A stretch of 64,000 nt of DNA, taken from positions 372,001-436,000 of the forward strand of contig NZ_QKYU01000001.1 of assembly GCF_003253705.1 (NCBI RefSeq). The letters run 5' to 3'. This DNA is from Humitalea rosea. Its GTDB lineage: Bacteria > Pseudomonadota > Alphaproteobacteria > Acetobacterales > Acetobacteraceae. Numbering within the stretch: position 1 is the first letter of the stretch; each line of letters starts with the position of its first letter. Of this stretch, positions 17,793 to 26,443 are shown in pieces. Below the pieces are notes generated by a model that worked only from the letters and a program-made list of their open reading frames with translations, did not search any database and was not told where the DNA came from. Both the position numbers and the translations under genes were made by a program.

Positions 17793-19496
17793 TTGTCCAA
17801 TAGCACCACCCACCTTGCCCCCCGCGGCGCGCCTCCGGTCGGCGGGATCCTGATCGCGGGCATGGTGCTGGTGGCCCTGTACATCGGGCGCTCCGTCTTC
17901 GTGCCGGTGGCGCTGGCGCTGCTGTTCAGCGTCGCCCTCGTGCCCGTCACCAACCGGCTGCAGCGGATCGGCTTCCCGCGCCTGCTCGCGGTCGCGCTGG
18001 TGCTGATGGTCGCGGTGGGCGCGATCATGAGCTTCATGGTCTTCCTGGCGGGCCAGGTGCTGAAGCTGGTCGCCGACCTGCCGCGGCACGAGGCGACCCT
18101 GCGCGACAAGATCGTGATGCTCAGCGATGGCTCGGGCGTGTTCGACCGCGCCATGCAGACGCTGCACCGGCTGGGCCAGGCCCTCAACATCGGCCCGCGC
18201 GGCGAGGCCCCCAGGATCGTCGCGGAGGTGCCGCAGCAGTCAGGCGGCCTCTCCTCGCTGCTGGATGTGCTGGGGATGGTGCTCTCCCCGATCGCCTCGG
18301 TGGCGATCGCGCTGCTGCTGGTCGCCTATCTGCTGATCCAGCGGGAGGATGTGCGCGACCGCTTCCTGCATCTCGCCGGCACGCATGACCTGCACCGCTC
18401 GACCCGGGCCATGACCGATGCGACCGACCGGGTGGGGCGCTATCTGCTGATGCAGGTCGGGGTGAACGGCGCCTATGGGCTGCTGATGGGCGCGGGGCTG
18501 TCGGTGATCGGGGTGCCGAATGCGGCGCTCTGGGGCGTGCTGTGCTTCCTGCTGCGCTTCGTGCCCTTCATCGGCGGGGCCGTGGCGATCCTGTTTCCGC
18601 TCACCCTCGCCTTCGCCACCACCCCGGGCTGGACCGCCCCGGTGGAGGTTTTACTGCTCTATGTGCTGGTCGGCAGCTTCTGCACCTATGTGATCGAGCC
18701 GCTGCTCTACAGCAGCAGCACCGGCATCTCGCCGCTGGCGCTGCTGCTGTCCTCGGCCATCTGGACGGTGCTCTGGGGCCCTGTCGGGCTGATCCTGGCC
18801 CCGCCCATCACCACCTGCATCGTCATCCTCGGCCGTCTGGTGCCGGCCTTCGGCTTCCTCGAAGTGCTGCTCGGCGACCGCCAGCCGCTACCGCCCTCGG
18901 TCCGCTTCTACCAGCGCTATCTGGCCGAGGACCCTTTCGGCGCCGAGCAGATCGCCGATGGCTACATGCGGGAGAAGGGCATGGCCGCGCTGTTGCGCGA
19001 CCTCGTGCTGCCCATGCTGGAAACCCTGCGCCACGACCGCCGTGGCGGGTTGCTGCGGGCCGATGCCCTGCCGCGCATCACCGATGGGCTGACCGCCCTG
19101 CTGGATGATCTGCAGGAGAGCACCGAGGTCGAGCCCGAAACCCCGCGCATCGCGGTGCTGCCGGTCGCGGGGGCGCTGGACCGCGCCGCGGCCGCGACGG
19201 TGGCCGCCGCCCTGCGGGACGGCGGGCGTGCCCTGGCACTCGGCGAGGCGACGGAGCCGGTGGCGGCGACGGTGCTGTGCATGGTCGATGTGCCCTCGGT
19301 CGCGCGGCTGCGGCGGCTCGTGCTCCAGGCGCGGCGGAACAGCGGGACGGTGGTGGCGATGATCCTCGGCGACGTCACCCAGGCCCAGTTGGCGCCGCTC
19401 GCCGTGCTGGAGGTGCCGCTGGTGCGCCGGCTGGATGATCTGCGCGGCCCGCTCGACGCCGCGGTCAAGCTCCGGCCGCGGACGATCGCCGCCTGA
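17793..19496 (+). CDS. AI-2E family transporter with C-terminal extension
   Basis: Inner-membrane protein of about 567 residues in the AI-2E/UPF0118 exporter family. The first 340 residues hold about eight membrane segments with the family-typical hydrophobic pair near the start, a soluble loop (residues 80-160) and LRFVPFIGGAVAILFPL in the second half. About 225 soluble residues follow, absent from short members such as YdiK. The start is uncertain: TTG 17793 or TTG 17760, neither with a clear ribosome site. Reported substrates in the family vary (signal molecules, Na+/H+), so I make no substrate claim. Confidence 0.82.
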   Translation: MSNSTTHLAPRGAPPVGGILIAGMVLVALYIGRSVFVPVALALLFSVALVPVTNRLQRIGFPRLLAVALVLMVAVGAIMSFMVFLAGQVLKLVADLPRHEATLRDKIVMLSDGSGVFDRAMQTLHRLGQALNIGPRGEAPRIVAEVPQQSGGLSSLLDVLGMVLSPIASVAIALLLVAYLLIQREDVRDRFLHLAGTHDLHRSTRAMTDATDRVGRYLLMQVGVNGAYGLLMGAGLSVIGVPNAALWGVLCFLLRFVPFIGGAVAILFPLTLAFATTPGWTAPVEVLLLYVLVGSFCTYVIEPLLYSSSTGISPLALLLSSAIWTVLWGPVGLILAPPITTCIVILGRLVPAFGFLEVLLGDRQPLPPSVRFYQRYLAEDPFGAEQIADGYMREKGMAALLRDLVLPMLETLRHDRRGGLLRADALPRITDGLTALLDDLQESTEVEPETPRIAVLPVAGALDRAAAATVAAALRDGGRALALGEATEPVAATVLCMVDVPSVARLRRLVLQARRNSGTVVAMILGDVTQAQLAPLAVLEVPLVRRLDDLRGPLDAAVKLRPRTIAA

Positions 19497-19542
19497 ACAG
19501 GGCCGCCTGAACGGGGCCACCTGAACGGGGCCACCTGGTTGG
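19488..19542 (+). repeat. 14-bp tandem repeat, 4 copies, spanning a stop codon
   Basis: Four consecutive copies of GCCRCCTGAACRGG-like units (19488-19501, 19502-19515, 19516-19529, 19530-19542). The first contains the TGA stop of the AI-2E-family gene, so the stop codon itself has been duplicated twice. It ends at the 3' end of the convergent DUF6134-like gene. Confidence 0.85.
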
Positions 19543-19544
19543 CC

Positions 19545-20141
19545 TCAGGCCGGTTCGTAGACGATGCTGCTGCCATCCTCGCCGGTGGTGGTGAAGCCGG
19601 TCCAGGCGCCATCCGGGCCCGAATAGACCGCCTCGCCGCCCGGATTGCCCTCCACCGCCCAGCGCCGCCCCTCGCCCGGCAGGCGCCGCGCGGGCTTGGG
19701 CAGGCTCTCCGCGGTCACCGCATCGAACAGCGGATGCGGCATCGAGGCCTCCCGCCACCAGGAGAGCGGGGCGGCATTGGCCTCCAGCCGCTGGCCGTTC
19801 GCGGTCACCAGCCCCCCGGCCTCCGCGCGCAGCGAGAGTTCGGTGACGGTGCCCTGGCGTTCGGCACGCGCCCGCATCGACACCAGGCGGTCCCCCCGCC
19901 ACTCCTCCTCGCCCCGGTGGCTGTAGCTGTAGACGGTGAAGCCGAGCAGCTTGACCACGATCTCCAGTTGCGTCGTCGCCCGCACCCCGTCGGGCAGCGG
20001 CGTCACCGTCACCCGGTGGAAGCCGACCGGCCGCCCCTCGCGCATCACCCGGAAGGCCACGCTCGCGGGCATCGCGCCGGCCGCGCGCGGCAGGAGCAGG
20101 GTTGGGGCCAGGAGCAGGGCGGTGCGGCGGGGCATGGGCAT
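19545..20141 (-). CDS. exported DUF6134-like protein
   Basis: Predicted periplasmic protein of 198 residues. It begins MPMPRRTALLLAPTLLL with an AGAM cleavage region. The mature chain is beta-rich with repeated G-x-x-V patterns (REGRPVGFHRVTV, LLGFTVYSYSHRGEE) and resembles the DUF6134 family, whose function is not established. ATGs at 20141 and 20135 both suit the signal peptide. It is convergent with the AI-2E-family gene and divergent from the sixA-like gene 90 bp away. Confidence 0.65.
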   Translation of the reverse strand: MPMPRRTALLLAPTLLLPRAAGAMPASVAFRVMREGRPVGFHRVTVTPLPDGVRATTQLEIVVKLLGFTVYSYSHRGEEEWRGDRLVSMRARAERQGTVTELSLRAEAGGLVTANGQRLEANAAPLSWWREASMPHPLFDAVTAESLPKPARRLPGEGRRWAVEGNPGGEAVYSGPDGAWTGFTTTGEDGSSIVYEPA

Positions 20142-20230
20142 GGATGGACAGATCGGCCCTTGTCGCCCCCGGCTCAAGCCCCCATCCGCACCCCCCGCGA
20201 CAGACCGGCGCGGCTGTGCCAGGATGGGGA

Positions 20231-20761
20231 ATGCGCCAATTGCTGTTGCTGCGGCATGCCAAATCGTCCTGGGACGACCCGCGGCTTTCGGATCACGCGC
20301 GCCCGCTCAATGCGCGCGGGCGACGCGCCGCATCGGCGATGGCGCGGGTGATGCGCGAGCTGGATCTGACGCCCGAGATCGTCCTCGTCTCCTCCGCCCG
20401 CCGCACCTTGCAGACGCTGGAGGCGCTGGCCCCGCTCGAGGGCCCGCCGATGGTGGTGCCGACCGACGACCTGTACCTCGCACCCTGGACGCGGCTGCTT
20501 GAGGAGCTACGCCGCGTACGGGAAACCGCACGCAGCGTGCTCGTCATCGCCCATAACCCTGGGCTGCACGAGCTGGCGCTGGCGCTGGCCGGCACCGCCT
20601 CGATGGCCGCCGGCGGCGATGCGCTGCGCCTGGCCGAGGAATACCCGACCGGGGCGCTGGCCGAATTCGCCTTGGCCGCCCCCTGGAGCCGCATCGGACC
20701 GGGCAGCGGACGGCTGATCCGCTTCGTGGTGCCCCGAGACCTGCCGGAGATGGCCACATGA
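20231..20761 (+). CDS. SixA-like histidine phosphatase
   Basis: Cytoplasmic phosphatase of 176 residues in the histidine phosphatase superfamily. The catalytic RHAKSSW stands at residues 8-14 (RHG-like motif), an Arg lies in SSARRTLQTLEAL, and the second His is in IAHNPGLHELAL. SixA proteins remove phosphate from phosphohistidine phosphotransfer domains. The stop overlaps the next ATG (ATGA), coupling it to a CHAD-domain protein, a pairing consistent with phosphate or polyphosphate metabolism. Confidence 0.9.
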   Translation: MRQLLLLRHAKSSWDDPRLSDHARPLNARGRRAASAMARVMRELDLTPEIVLVSSARRTLQTLEALAPLEGPPMVVPTDDLYLAPWTRLLEELRRVRETARSVLVIAHNPGLHELALALAGTASMAAGGDALRLAEEYPTGALAEFALAAPWSRIGPGSGRLIRFVVPRDLPEMAT

Positions 20762-22281
20762 CCACGACACCGGCGGAGGAGCACCCACCCGCCGAGCCTG
20801 AGCCTCCCCCCCCCGGCTTCGCGCTTGAGCTGGAGCTGCCCTTCGAGTTCGCCGCCCGGCTGCCGCGCCACCCCGCCTTGGCCGCGGGCAAGGCCCGCGC
20901 CCGCACCACGGCCGAGCGGCTGATCTGGCTCGACACCGCCGAGGGCGATCTGGCCCGCGACGGGCTGCTGCTGGAGGAGCCGGCCCGTGGACCGCGCCGG
21001 CTGGTCCGCGCCTGGGACACCGCGGCCCCCCCCGGCCAGCCCCCGCAGGTGGTGGAGGACACCCCGCCCGAGGCGGCGGTGGTGGCCCTCGCCGCCTTCG
21101 AGGGGCGGCAGACCCTGCGCCCGCTCGACACCGCCGAGGGCCCGGTCCTGGCCACCCTGCACTTTGGCCGCCTGCGCAGCGTCGCGGCGGAGGCGGAGGT
21201 CGCCCGGCTGCTGCTGGAAGGCCCCGCCGATGCGGTGATGACGGTGGCGCGGGCGCTCTGCGCCAGCCTGCCGCTGTTGCCCGCCAGTTCCAGCCTGCCC
21301 GAGGTCGCCCGTGCCCTGGCCCGCGGCGAGGCCCCCCGCGCCCGCCGTCGCGGCCCCGCCGTGCCCGCGCCCGGCGCCAGTATGGGCGAAGCCCTGGCCG
21401 GGGCGATCGGCCATCTGACCGAGGTGCTGCTGGCCCAGGCGCCCGCCGCCCATGCCGGCACCGGCGTGGAGGGCGTGCACCAGATGCGCGTCGCCGCCCG
21501 CCGGCTGCGCAGCGTGCTGAAGCTGTTCCGGCCGCAGCCGGGCTTTGGCGGCATCGACGCGCCCGCGCTGCGGGCGCTGGACAAGGGCCTCGGCGAGGTC
21601 GCCGACCGGCTTGGCCCGGCGCGGGACTGGGATGTGTTCCTGGACGGAATCGGCGCGGCACTCGGCGAGGCGGCGGGGGCGGAGAAGCGCGTCACTGCCT
21701 TGCTGCGCGCCGCCGGGGCCGAGCGGGATGCCGCCTATACGGCGCTGAGGGAGGTGCTGGAGGGCGCGCCCTGGCGGCTGCTGATGCTGGATGCGGTCGC
21801 CGCCGCAAGGGTGCAGGGCTGGCGCGCCGAGGTCGGCGATGCCGCCTATGACGCACCGCTGGCCCCTTTCGCGGCCGAGGTGATGCGGCGGCGCTGGAAG
21901 CGGTTGCGCCATGCGGCGCGGGACATCGAAACCCTGTCGATGGAGGCGCTGCACGCGCTGCGGCTGGATTCGAAGCGGGTACGCTATGCCGCCGAGGTTT
22001 TCACCCCGCTCTGGCCGGGCCGGGAGTCCCGCAAATTCGGCCAGCGGCTGGCTGCGGTGCAGGAAGCGCTGGGCATTGCCAATGATGGGGCCGTCGCGCG
22101 CGATCTCGCGGGGCGGCTGGCGGCGGGGGGGGTTGCGGGCCGTTCGGTGTCGCCCTGGGCCATCGGCCTGCTCGAAGGTTACGCCCTGGCGCGCACCGCC
22201 GGGGCGCGGAATGCGGCCATCACAGCGTGGAAAGAGGCCAAGAAAGCCCCGGAATTCTGGAAAATCCCGCCAGAACAATAG
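20758..22281 (+). CDS. CHAD-domain protein with degenerate CYTH-like N-terminus
   Basis: Cytoplasmic protein of 507 residues. Residues about 20-200 resemble a CYTH (triphosphate tunnel) domain in layout, for example ELELPFEF and WLDTAEGDLARDGLLLEE, but the charged EXEXK strand is degraded (ELELP), so catalysis is doubtful. Residues about 215-500 form a helical CHAD domain with conserved His and Arg/Lys patches: GVHQMRVAARRLRSVLKLF and MEALHALRLDSKRVRYAAE. CHAD domains bind polyphosphate. It is translationally coupled to the SixA-like phosphatase. Confidence 0.88.
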   Translation: MTTTPAEEHPPAEPEPPPPGFALELELPFEFAARLPRHPALAAGKARARTTAERLIWLDTAEGDLARDGLLLEEPARGPRRLVRAWDTAAPPGQPPQVVEDTPPEAAVVALAAFEGRQTLRPLDTAEGPVLATLHFGRLRSVAAEAEVARLLLEGPADAVMTVARALCASLPLLPASSSLPEVARALARGEAPRARRRGPAVPAPGASMGEALAGAIGHLTEVLLAQAPAAHAGTGVEGVHQMRVAARRLRSVLKLFRPQPGFGGIDAPALRALDKGLGEVADRLGPARDWDVFLDGIGAALGEAAGAEKRVTALLRAAGAERDAAYTALREVLEGAPWRLLMLDAVAAARVQGWRAEVGDAAYDAPLAPFAAEVMRRRWKRLRHAARDIETLSMEALHALRLDSKRVRYAAEVFTPLWPGRESRKFGQRLAAVQEALGIANDGAVARDLAGRLAAGGVAGRSVSPWAIGLLEGYALARTAGARNAAITAWKEAKKAPEFWKIPPEQ

Positions 22282-22361
22282 GCTGCCAGATAATTTCAAG
22301 CTGACACATCACGTCAACTCGGGCATGGACTCACGATCCCGTGCCGGGTTAGGGATCGGGG

Positions 22362-22928
22362 GTGCTGAACCGCCGTCGCATCTTCCGCCCCGCTCAGTCA
22401 CCCCGCCGTTGGCGGGGGGCAGCGACCCTCCTTTTTGTCGGCGTCCTGGGCGCCGCGTTGACCGGTCTTGGGCTGCCCTCGGCGCTCATGGGCTCGGCGC
22501 CGCGGGAGCAGGACTGGGCCGCACCGGGTGGTGAGGTGCGGGTGGTCGATGGCGACACCCTGCGCCTGCGCGACCGCACCGTGCGCCTTGCCGGGTTGCT
22601 GGCGCCTGAACGCGGCACCCGTTGCACCGATGCCGCCGGGCGTGGCTTCGACTGCGGCGTGGCGGCGGCCGAGATGCTGTCGCGGCTGCTGCGGGACCGT
22701 GACGTGGCCTGCCGCGTGCGCGGGCGGGACCGCTTCGGCCGTGGCCTCGGCCATTGCGTGGCGGCCGAGACCGATCTCAACCTGGGGTTGATCGGCGCGG
22801 GCTTCGCCCTGGCCGATACCGATGCCCCCGTCACCCTCGGCACCGCCGAGGCCCTGGCCCGGCAGCGGGGGCAGGGGCTCTGGGCCCCCGGCTTCACCAC
22901 CCCCGAAAGCTGGCACCGCCGCCCCTGA
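22362..22928 (+). CDS. thermonuclease-family (SNase-like) nuclease
   Basis: Predicted exported or membrane-anchored nuclease of 188 residues. A basic N-terminus and hydrophobic segment at residues about 20-40 precede a staphylococcal nuclease fold. Visible active-site elements are VVDGDTLRL (metal Asp), RLAGLLAPERG (Arg and Glu) and RGRDRFGRGLG (second Arg region). The start is GTG 22362 preceded by AGGGATCGGGG. It lies between the CHAD gene and gltA with no evident functional link. Confidence 0.85.
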   Translation: MLNRRRIFRPAQSPRRWRGAATLLFVGVLGAALTGLGLPSALMGSAPREQDWAAPGGEVRVVDGDTLRLRDRTVRLAGLLAPERGTRCTDAAGRGFDCGVAAAEMLSRLLRDRDVACRVRGRDRFGRGLGHCVAAETDLNLGLIGAGFALADTDAPVTLGTAEALARQRGQGLWAPGFTTPESWHRRP

Positions 22929-23078
22929 CGGGCGGGCCCGGGCCAGGGTCGGTTTTCCCGTTCATCCCCCCCGGATGGACAGCGCCGCGCTGCGGCGCAA
23001 TGTAGTGCAATGCAACACGGAGGCGGGGCGGCGATCGCCTGAGAGCGATCCCGGCCCGCCAAGATCAAGGATGCGCCA

Positions 23079-24386
23079 ATGCCCACGACCCCCAAGGGTT
23101 CCCTGACCGTCACGCTCGATGGCACCAACCGCACGACCACCCTGCCGCTGCTCGGGGGCACCATCGGGCCGGAAGTGGCCGATATCCGGCGGCTGTATTC
23201 GGACCTCGGGGTCTTCACCTACGACATCGGCTATGGCGGCACCGCGGCCACCGAAAGCCGCATCACCTACATCGACGGCGATGAGGGGATCCTGCTCTAC
23301 CGCGGCTATCCGATCGAGCAGCTGGCCGAAAACAGCAACTTCCTCGAAGTCTCCTACCTGCTGCTGTACGGCGAATTGCCGAATGCGGCGCAGATGGCCG
23401 AGTTCACCCATGGCGTGACCAACCACACCATGCTGCATGAGCAGATCCGGCGCTTCTTCGAGGGGTTTCGGCGCGACGCGCATCCGATGGCGGTCATGTG
23501 CGGCGTCGTCGGCGCGCTCTCGGCCTTCTACCACGAGAACCTGGACACCTCCGATCCGCGCCAGCGCGAGATCGCGGCGTTCCGGCTGATCGCCAAGGTG
23601 CCGACCATCGCCGCCTGGGCCTACAAGTACCGCGTCGGCCAGCCGCTGATGTATCCGCGCAACGACCTCGGCTATGCCGAGAACTTCCTCTACATGCTGA
23701 ACGCGGTGCCGACCGAGCCGTGGAAGAGCAACCCCGTGCTCTCCAAGGCGATGGATCTGATCATGATCCTGCACGCCGACCATGAGCAGAATGCCAGCAC
23801 CAGCACCGTGCGCCTGATCGGCTCCACCGGCGCGAACCCCTATGCGGCGGTCGCGGGCGGCATTGCCGCACTCTGGGGCCCCGCGCATGGCGGCGCCAAT
23901 GAGGCGGTGCTGAAGATGCTGGCCGAGATCGGCACCCCGGAGAACATCCCGGACTTCATCGCCCAGGTGAAGGACAAGGGCAGCCACACCAAGCTCATGG
24001 GCTTCGGCCACCGGGTCTACAAGAACTTCGACCCGCGGGCGAAGATCATGAAGGAGACCTGCCACGCCGTCCTCGCCGAGCTTGGCATCAAGAACGACCC
24101 GACCCTGGCGATGGCCATGGAGATGGAGCGGATCGCCTTGGAGGACGACTATTTCGTCAGCCGCAAGCTCTACCCGAACGTCGATTTCTATTCGGGCATC
24201 ATCCTCAAGGCGATGGGCATCCCGACCGAGATGTTCACCGTGCTCTTCGCCGTGGCCCGCACCGTGGGCTGGGTGAGCCAGTGGAAGGAAATGATCGAGG
24301 ATCCGGCGCAGCGCATCGGCCGTCCCCGCCAGATCTACACCGGCGAGGCCCCTCGCGATTACGCTCCGCTCGATACGCGGGGCTGA
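23079..24386 (+). CDS. gltA: citrate synthase
   Basis: Type II citrate synthase of 435 residues, which condenses acetyl-CoA and oxaloacetate at the entry of the TCA cycle. The catalytic residues are visible in [10 protein letters not shown] (His), [15 protein letters not shown] (His) and NVDFYSG (Asp). The N-terminal domain begins about residue 45 with [19 protein letters not shown]. Length is normal and the frame intact. It stands as a single gene ending in a tandem repeat and, about 130 nt on, a strong intrinsic terminator. Confidence 0.97.
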   Translation: MPTTPKGSLTVTLDGTNRTTTLPLLGGTIGPEVADIRRLYSDLGVFTYDIGYGGTAATESRITYIDGDEGILLYRGYPIEQLAENSNFLEVSYLLLYGELPNAAQMAEFTHGVTNHTMLHEQIRRFFEGFRRDAHPMAVMCGVVGALSAFYHENLDTSDPRQREIAAFRLIAKVPTIAAWAYKYRVGQPLMYPRNDLGYAENFLYMLNAVPTEPWKSNPVLSKAMDLIMILHADHEQNASTSTVRLIGSTGANPYAAVAGGIAALWGPAHGGANEAVLKMLAEIGTPENIPDFIAQVKDKGSHTKLMGFGHRVYKNFDPRAKIMKETCHAVLAELGIKNDPTLAMAMEMERIALEDDYFVSRKLYPNVDFYSGIILKAMGIPTEMFTVLFAVARTVGWVSQWKEMIEDPAQRIGRPRQIYTGEAPRDYAPLDTRG

Positions 24387-24424
24387 TACGCGGGGGCTGG
24401 CACGGGGGGGCTGACACGCGGGAA
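24372..24424 (+). repeat. 13-14 bp tandem repeat, 4 copies, spanning the gltA stop
   Basis: Imperfect copies of GATACGCGGGGGCT begin in the last gltA codons, include its TGA stop (24384-24386) and continue to about 24424. Confidence 0.75.
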
Positions 24425-24702
24425 GGTGGAGATACCGGGCGCCGCACAACCGGATGCCGCGCCCGGCATTCATCCAATTCATCGCCAAGCGTTAACAATT
24501 CATTGATTTTGCTCCGCCGTGCCCGATGGGTGCGGCGGTTTTTTTACGTGCCGCAAGCCCTTCCCCATTCATCCCGGGAGGGCAGACCGGCGCCCAACAA
24601 CCTGACCGAGCATAAATCTATCGCTTTGCGACCGAATTTCCCTTGATAACATTTTCGTGAGGTAGTTTCCTCTGCGTCAAATGGTTGCAGAGGCCCTCAC
24701 CC
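24387..24702. other. 316-bp intergenic region downstream of gltA
   Basis: Holds the end of a tandem repeat, an intrinsic terminator at 24514-24545 and, from about 24600, a stretch clearly richer in A+T than its surroundings (the CATAAATCTATCGC and TTGATAACATTTTCG segments). That stretch probably contains the promoter of the following gene; I could not fix its -35 and -10 boxes. No ORF with coding character is visible. Confidence 0.6.
24514..24545 (+). terminator. rho-independent terminator of gltA
   Basis: An 11-bp stem (24514-24524 with 24528-24538, including two G-U pairs) with a GAT loop is followed directly by seven T residues. It lies about 130 nt after the gltA stop. Confidence 0.9.
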
Positions 24703-25359
24703 ATGCGCGTCAATAGCGAGTTTGTTTTCGTTGCGCCGCCTCGACGTTCCGTGGACAGCCAGGTCCGGGCCAGCCTGGGCACCTGGCCCCAGCGGCCCCC
24801 CGGCTCCGTCGCCTCCCCCAAGCAACCCGGCACCTGGCTGCGCGGCCGGCCCGACCCCGAGCCGGTGCTGCAGCCCTTCCTGAAATATCCGGGCGCGGCC
24901 CGGATGCGGACCTTGCCGGACGGGCTGTGGCTGCATTTTGGCAATGACCCGGCCGAGCCCTATTGCGACATCCTCTGCATCGAGGCCTGCTGCTCGCTCA
25001 CCAACCTGCTGGACAAGCGCTCACGCTTCGCCCCCAGCACCTCCTCGCTGCTGGCGGTCTGCCCGCTGCCCTGGCTGCTGGCCCCGGCGCAGAAGGGCGA
25101 GACCCTGCCGCGCTGGCGCCAGATCCCGCTGATCCAGGCCGAGCCAACCCGGCATCTCTCCTTGCCGGTGCGGGACATCCGGGTGCTCTACGGCCTCAAG
25201 AAGAGCCATTACAATGGCTTCGCCGCCCATGCGATGCCGCATCCGCACGAGTATTTCTGCCCCATGGACGCGCTGACCGATGTGCGCGGCGCCGAGAACC
25301 CGGCGATGCGGGCGCTGATCGAACGGGCCAGCGCGACCTCCAGCTTCATGGTCCTCTGA
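24703..25359 (+). CDS. unknown protein, 218 residues
   Basis: I do not recognise this protein. It has no signal peptide or membrane segment. The N-terminal 60 residues are rich in Pro and Arg, followed by a more ordered region with a cysteine cluster (YCDILCIEACCS near residue 90), aromatic-rich segments and GLKKSHYNGFAAHAMPHPHEY near residue 170. Codon use is typical of the window, which supports a real gene. The ATG at 24703 lacks a close ribosome site; AGAGG lies 12 nt upstream and a TTG at 24685 is possible. It stands alone behind an A+T-rich presumptive promoter. Confidence 0.7.
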   Translation: MRVNSEFVFVAPPRRSVDSQVRASLGTWPQRPPGSVASPKQPGTWLRGRPDPEPVLQPFLKYPGAARMRTLPDGLWLHFGNDPAEPYCDILCIEACCSLTNLLDKRSRFAPSTSSLLAVCPLPWLLAPAQKGETLPRWRQIPLIQAEPTRHLSLPVRDIRVLYGLKKSHYNGFAAHAMPHPHEYFCPMDALTDVRGAENPAMRALIERASATSSFMVL

Positions 25360-25450
25360 CCACGCGTCACTGAAACGTCACCCCACCCCCCTGCCGGGTC
25401 ACGGCTGAGGGCGCTAGAGGGTTTGGGTTCCAGCCCCGAGACACCCCCGA

Positions 25451-26443
25451 ATGCCCCCCATCCTCCGACGCATTCTCCTGGCCGCGCTGCTGCTGCCGGC
25501 CGCCGAGGCCGCGGCCCAGCCGGCGCCGGTGTCCGGCCCGCTGGTGCTCTATACCTCGCAGCTCGAACCCGATGCCGCCCAGACCGCCGAGGCGTTCCGC
25601 CGCCGCCACCCCGCCGTGCAGGTCGAGTGGATCCGTGGCGGCACCAACCAGATCATGCCGCGGCTGCGCGCCGAGATCGCCGCGGGCAGCCCCCGCCCCG
25701 ATGTGCTGCTGCTGGCCGACAGCCTGACCTTCGAGACGCTGAAGGCCGATGGCCGCCTGCGCGCCTCGCCCGAGGTCGATCGCGCCGGCACCCCCGCCGA
25801 CCGGCATGACCCGGACGGCACCTATTTCGGCACCAAGCTGATCACCACCGGCATCGTCGCCAATCTGCGTGCGCCCTTCTTCCCCCGCGTCTGGGCCGAT
25901 CTGCTCGACCCAAGGGCGCGGAACATGACGGCGATGCCCTCCCCCGCCGTCTCGGGTGCTGCCGCGATCCATGTGCTGTCGCTGGTCCAGGCGCCGGGGC
26001 TTGGCTGGGAGTATCTGACCAAGCTCGCCCAGACCGGGTTGCAGCCGCGCGGCGGCAATGGCGCGGTGATGCAGGCGGTGGCCTCGGGCGAGCGCGCCTT
26101 CGGCATCATCATCGACTACCTGCCGATCCGCGAGGCGGCGCGCGGCGCCCCCGTCCGCTTCATCTTCCCCGAGGATGGCGTCTCGGCCATCACCGAGCCG
26201 GCGGCGATCCTCGCCACCGCGCACAACCCGCGCGCGGCGATCGCCTTCCTCTCCTTCCTGCTGTCGCGCGAGGGGCAGGAACTCGCCTCCCGCCAAGGCT
26301 TCCTGCCCGCCGATCCCACGGTCGCGCCGCCCGAGGGCTTCCCCGATCCCGCGACCATCCGCATCCTGCCGCTCGATGCCCGACGCGCGCTGGCCGAAAG
26401 CGAGGAGACGCTGCGCCGCTTCGGGGCGCTTGTCGGCCAGTAA
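25451..26443 (+). CDS. ABC substrate-binding protein (AfuA/FbpA-like)
   Basis: Periplasmic receptor of 330 residues with an N-terminal signal (ILLAALLLPAAEAAAQ). The mature start GPLVLYTSQLEPDAAQTAEAFRR is typical of Fe3+/phosphonate/2-aminoethylphosphonate-type receptors, as is the GTYFGTKLITTGIVAN region. The conserved tyrosine pair that binds iron in FbpA is not obvious, so iron is not assured. The 3' end overlaps the fused permease gene by 14 bases. No ATPase gene lies in the operon. Confidence 0.88.
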   Translation: MPPILRRILLAALLLPAAEAAAQPAPVSGPLVLYTSQLEPDAAQTAEAFRRRHPAVQVEWIRGGTNQIMPRLRAEIAAGSPRPDVLLLADSLTFETLKADGRLRASPEVDRAGTPADRHDPDGTYFGTKLITTGIVANLRAPFFPRVWADLLDPRARNMTAMPSPAVSGAAAIHVLSLVQAPGLGWEYLTKLAQTGLQPRGGNGAVMQAVASGERAFGIIIDYLPIREAARGAPVRFIFPEDGVSAITEPAAILATAHNPRAAIAFLSFLLSREGQELASRQGFLPADPTVAPPEGFPDPATIRILPLDARRALAESEETLRRFGALVGQ

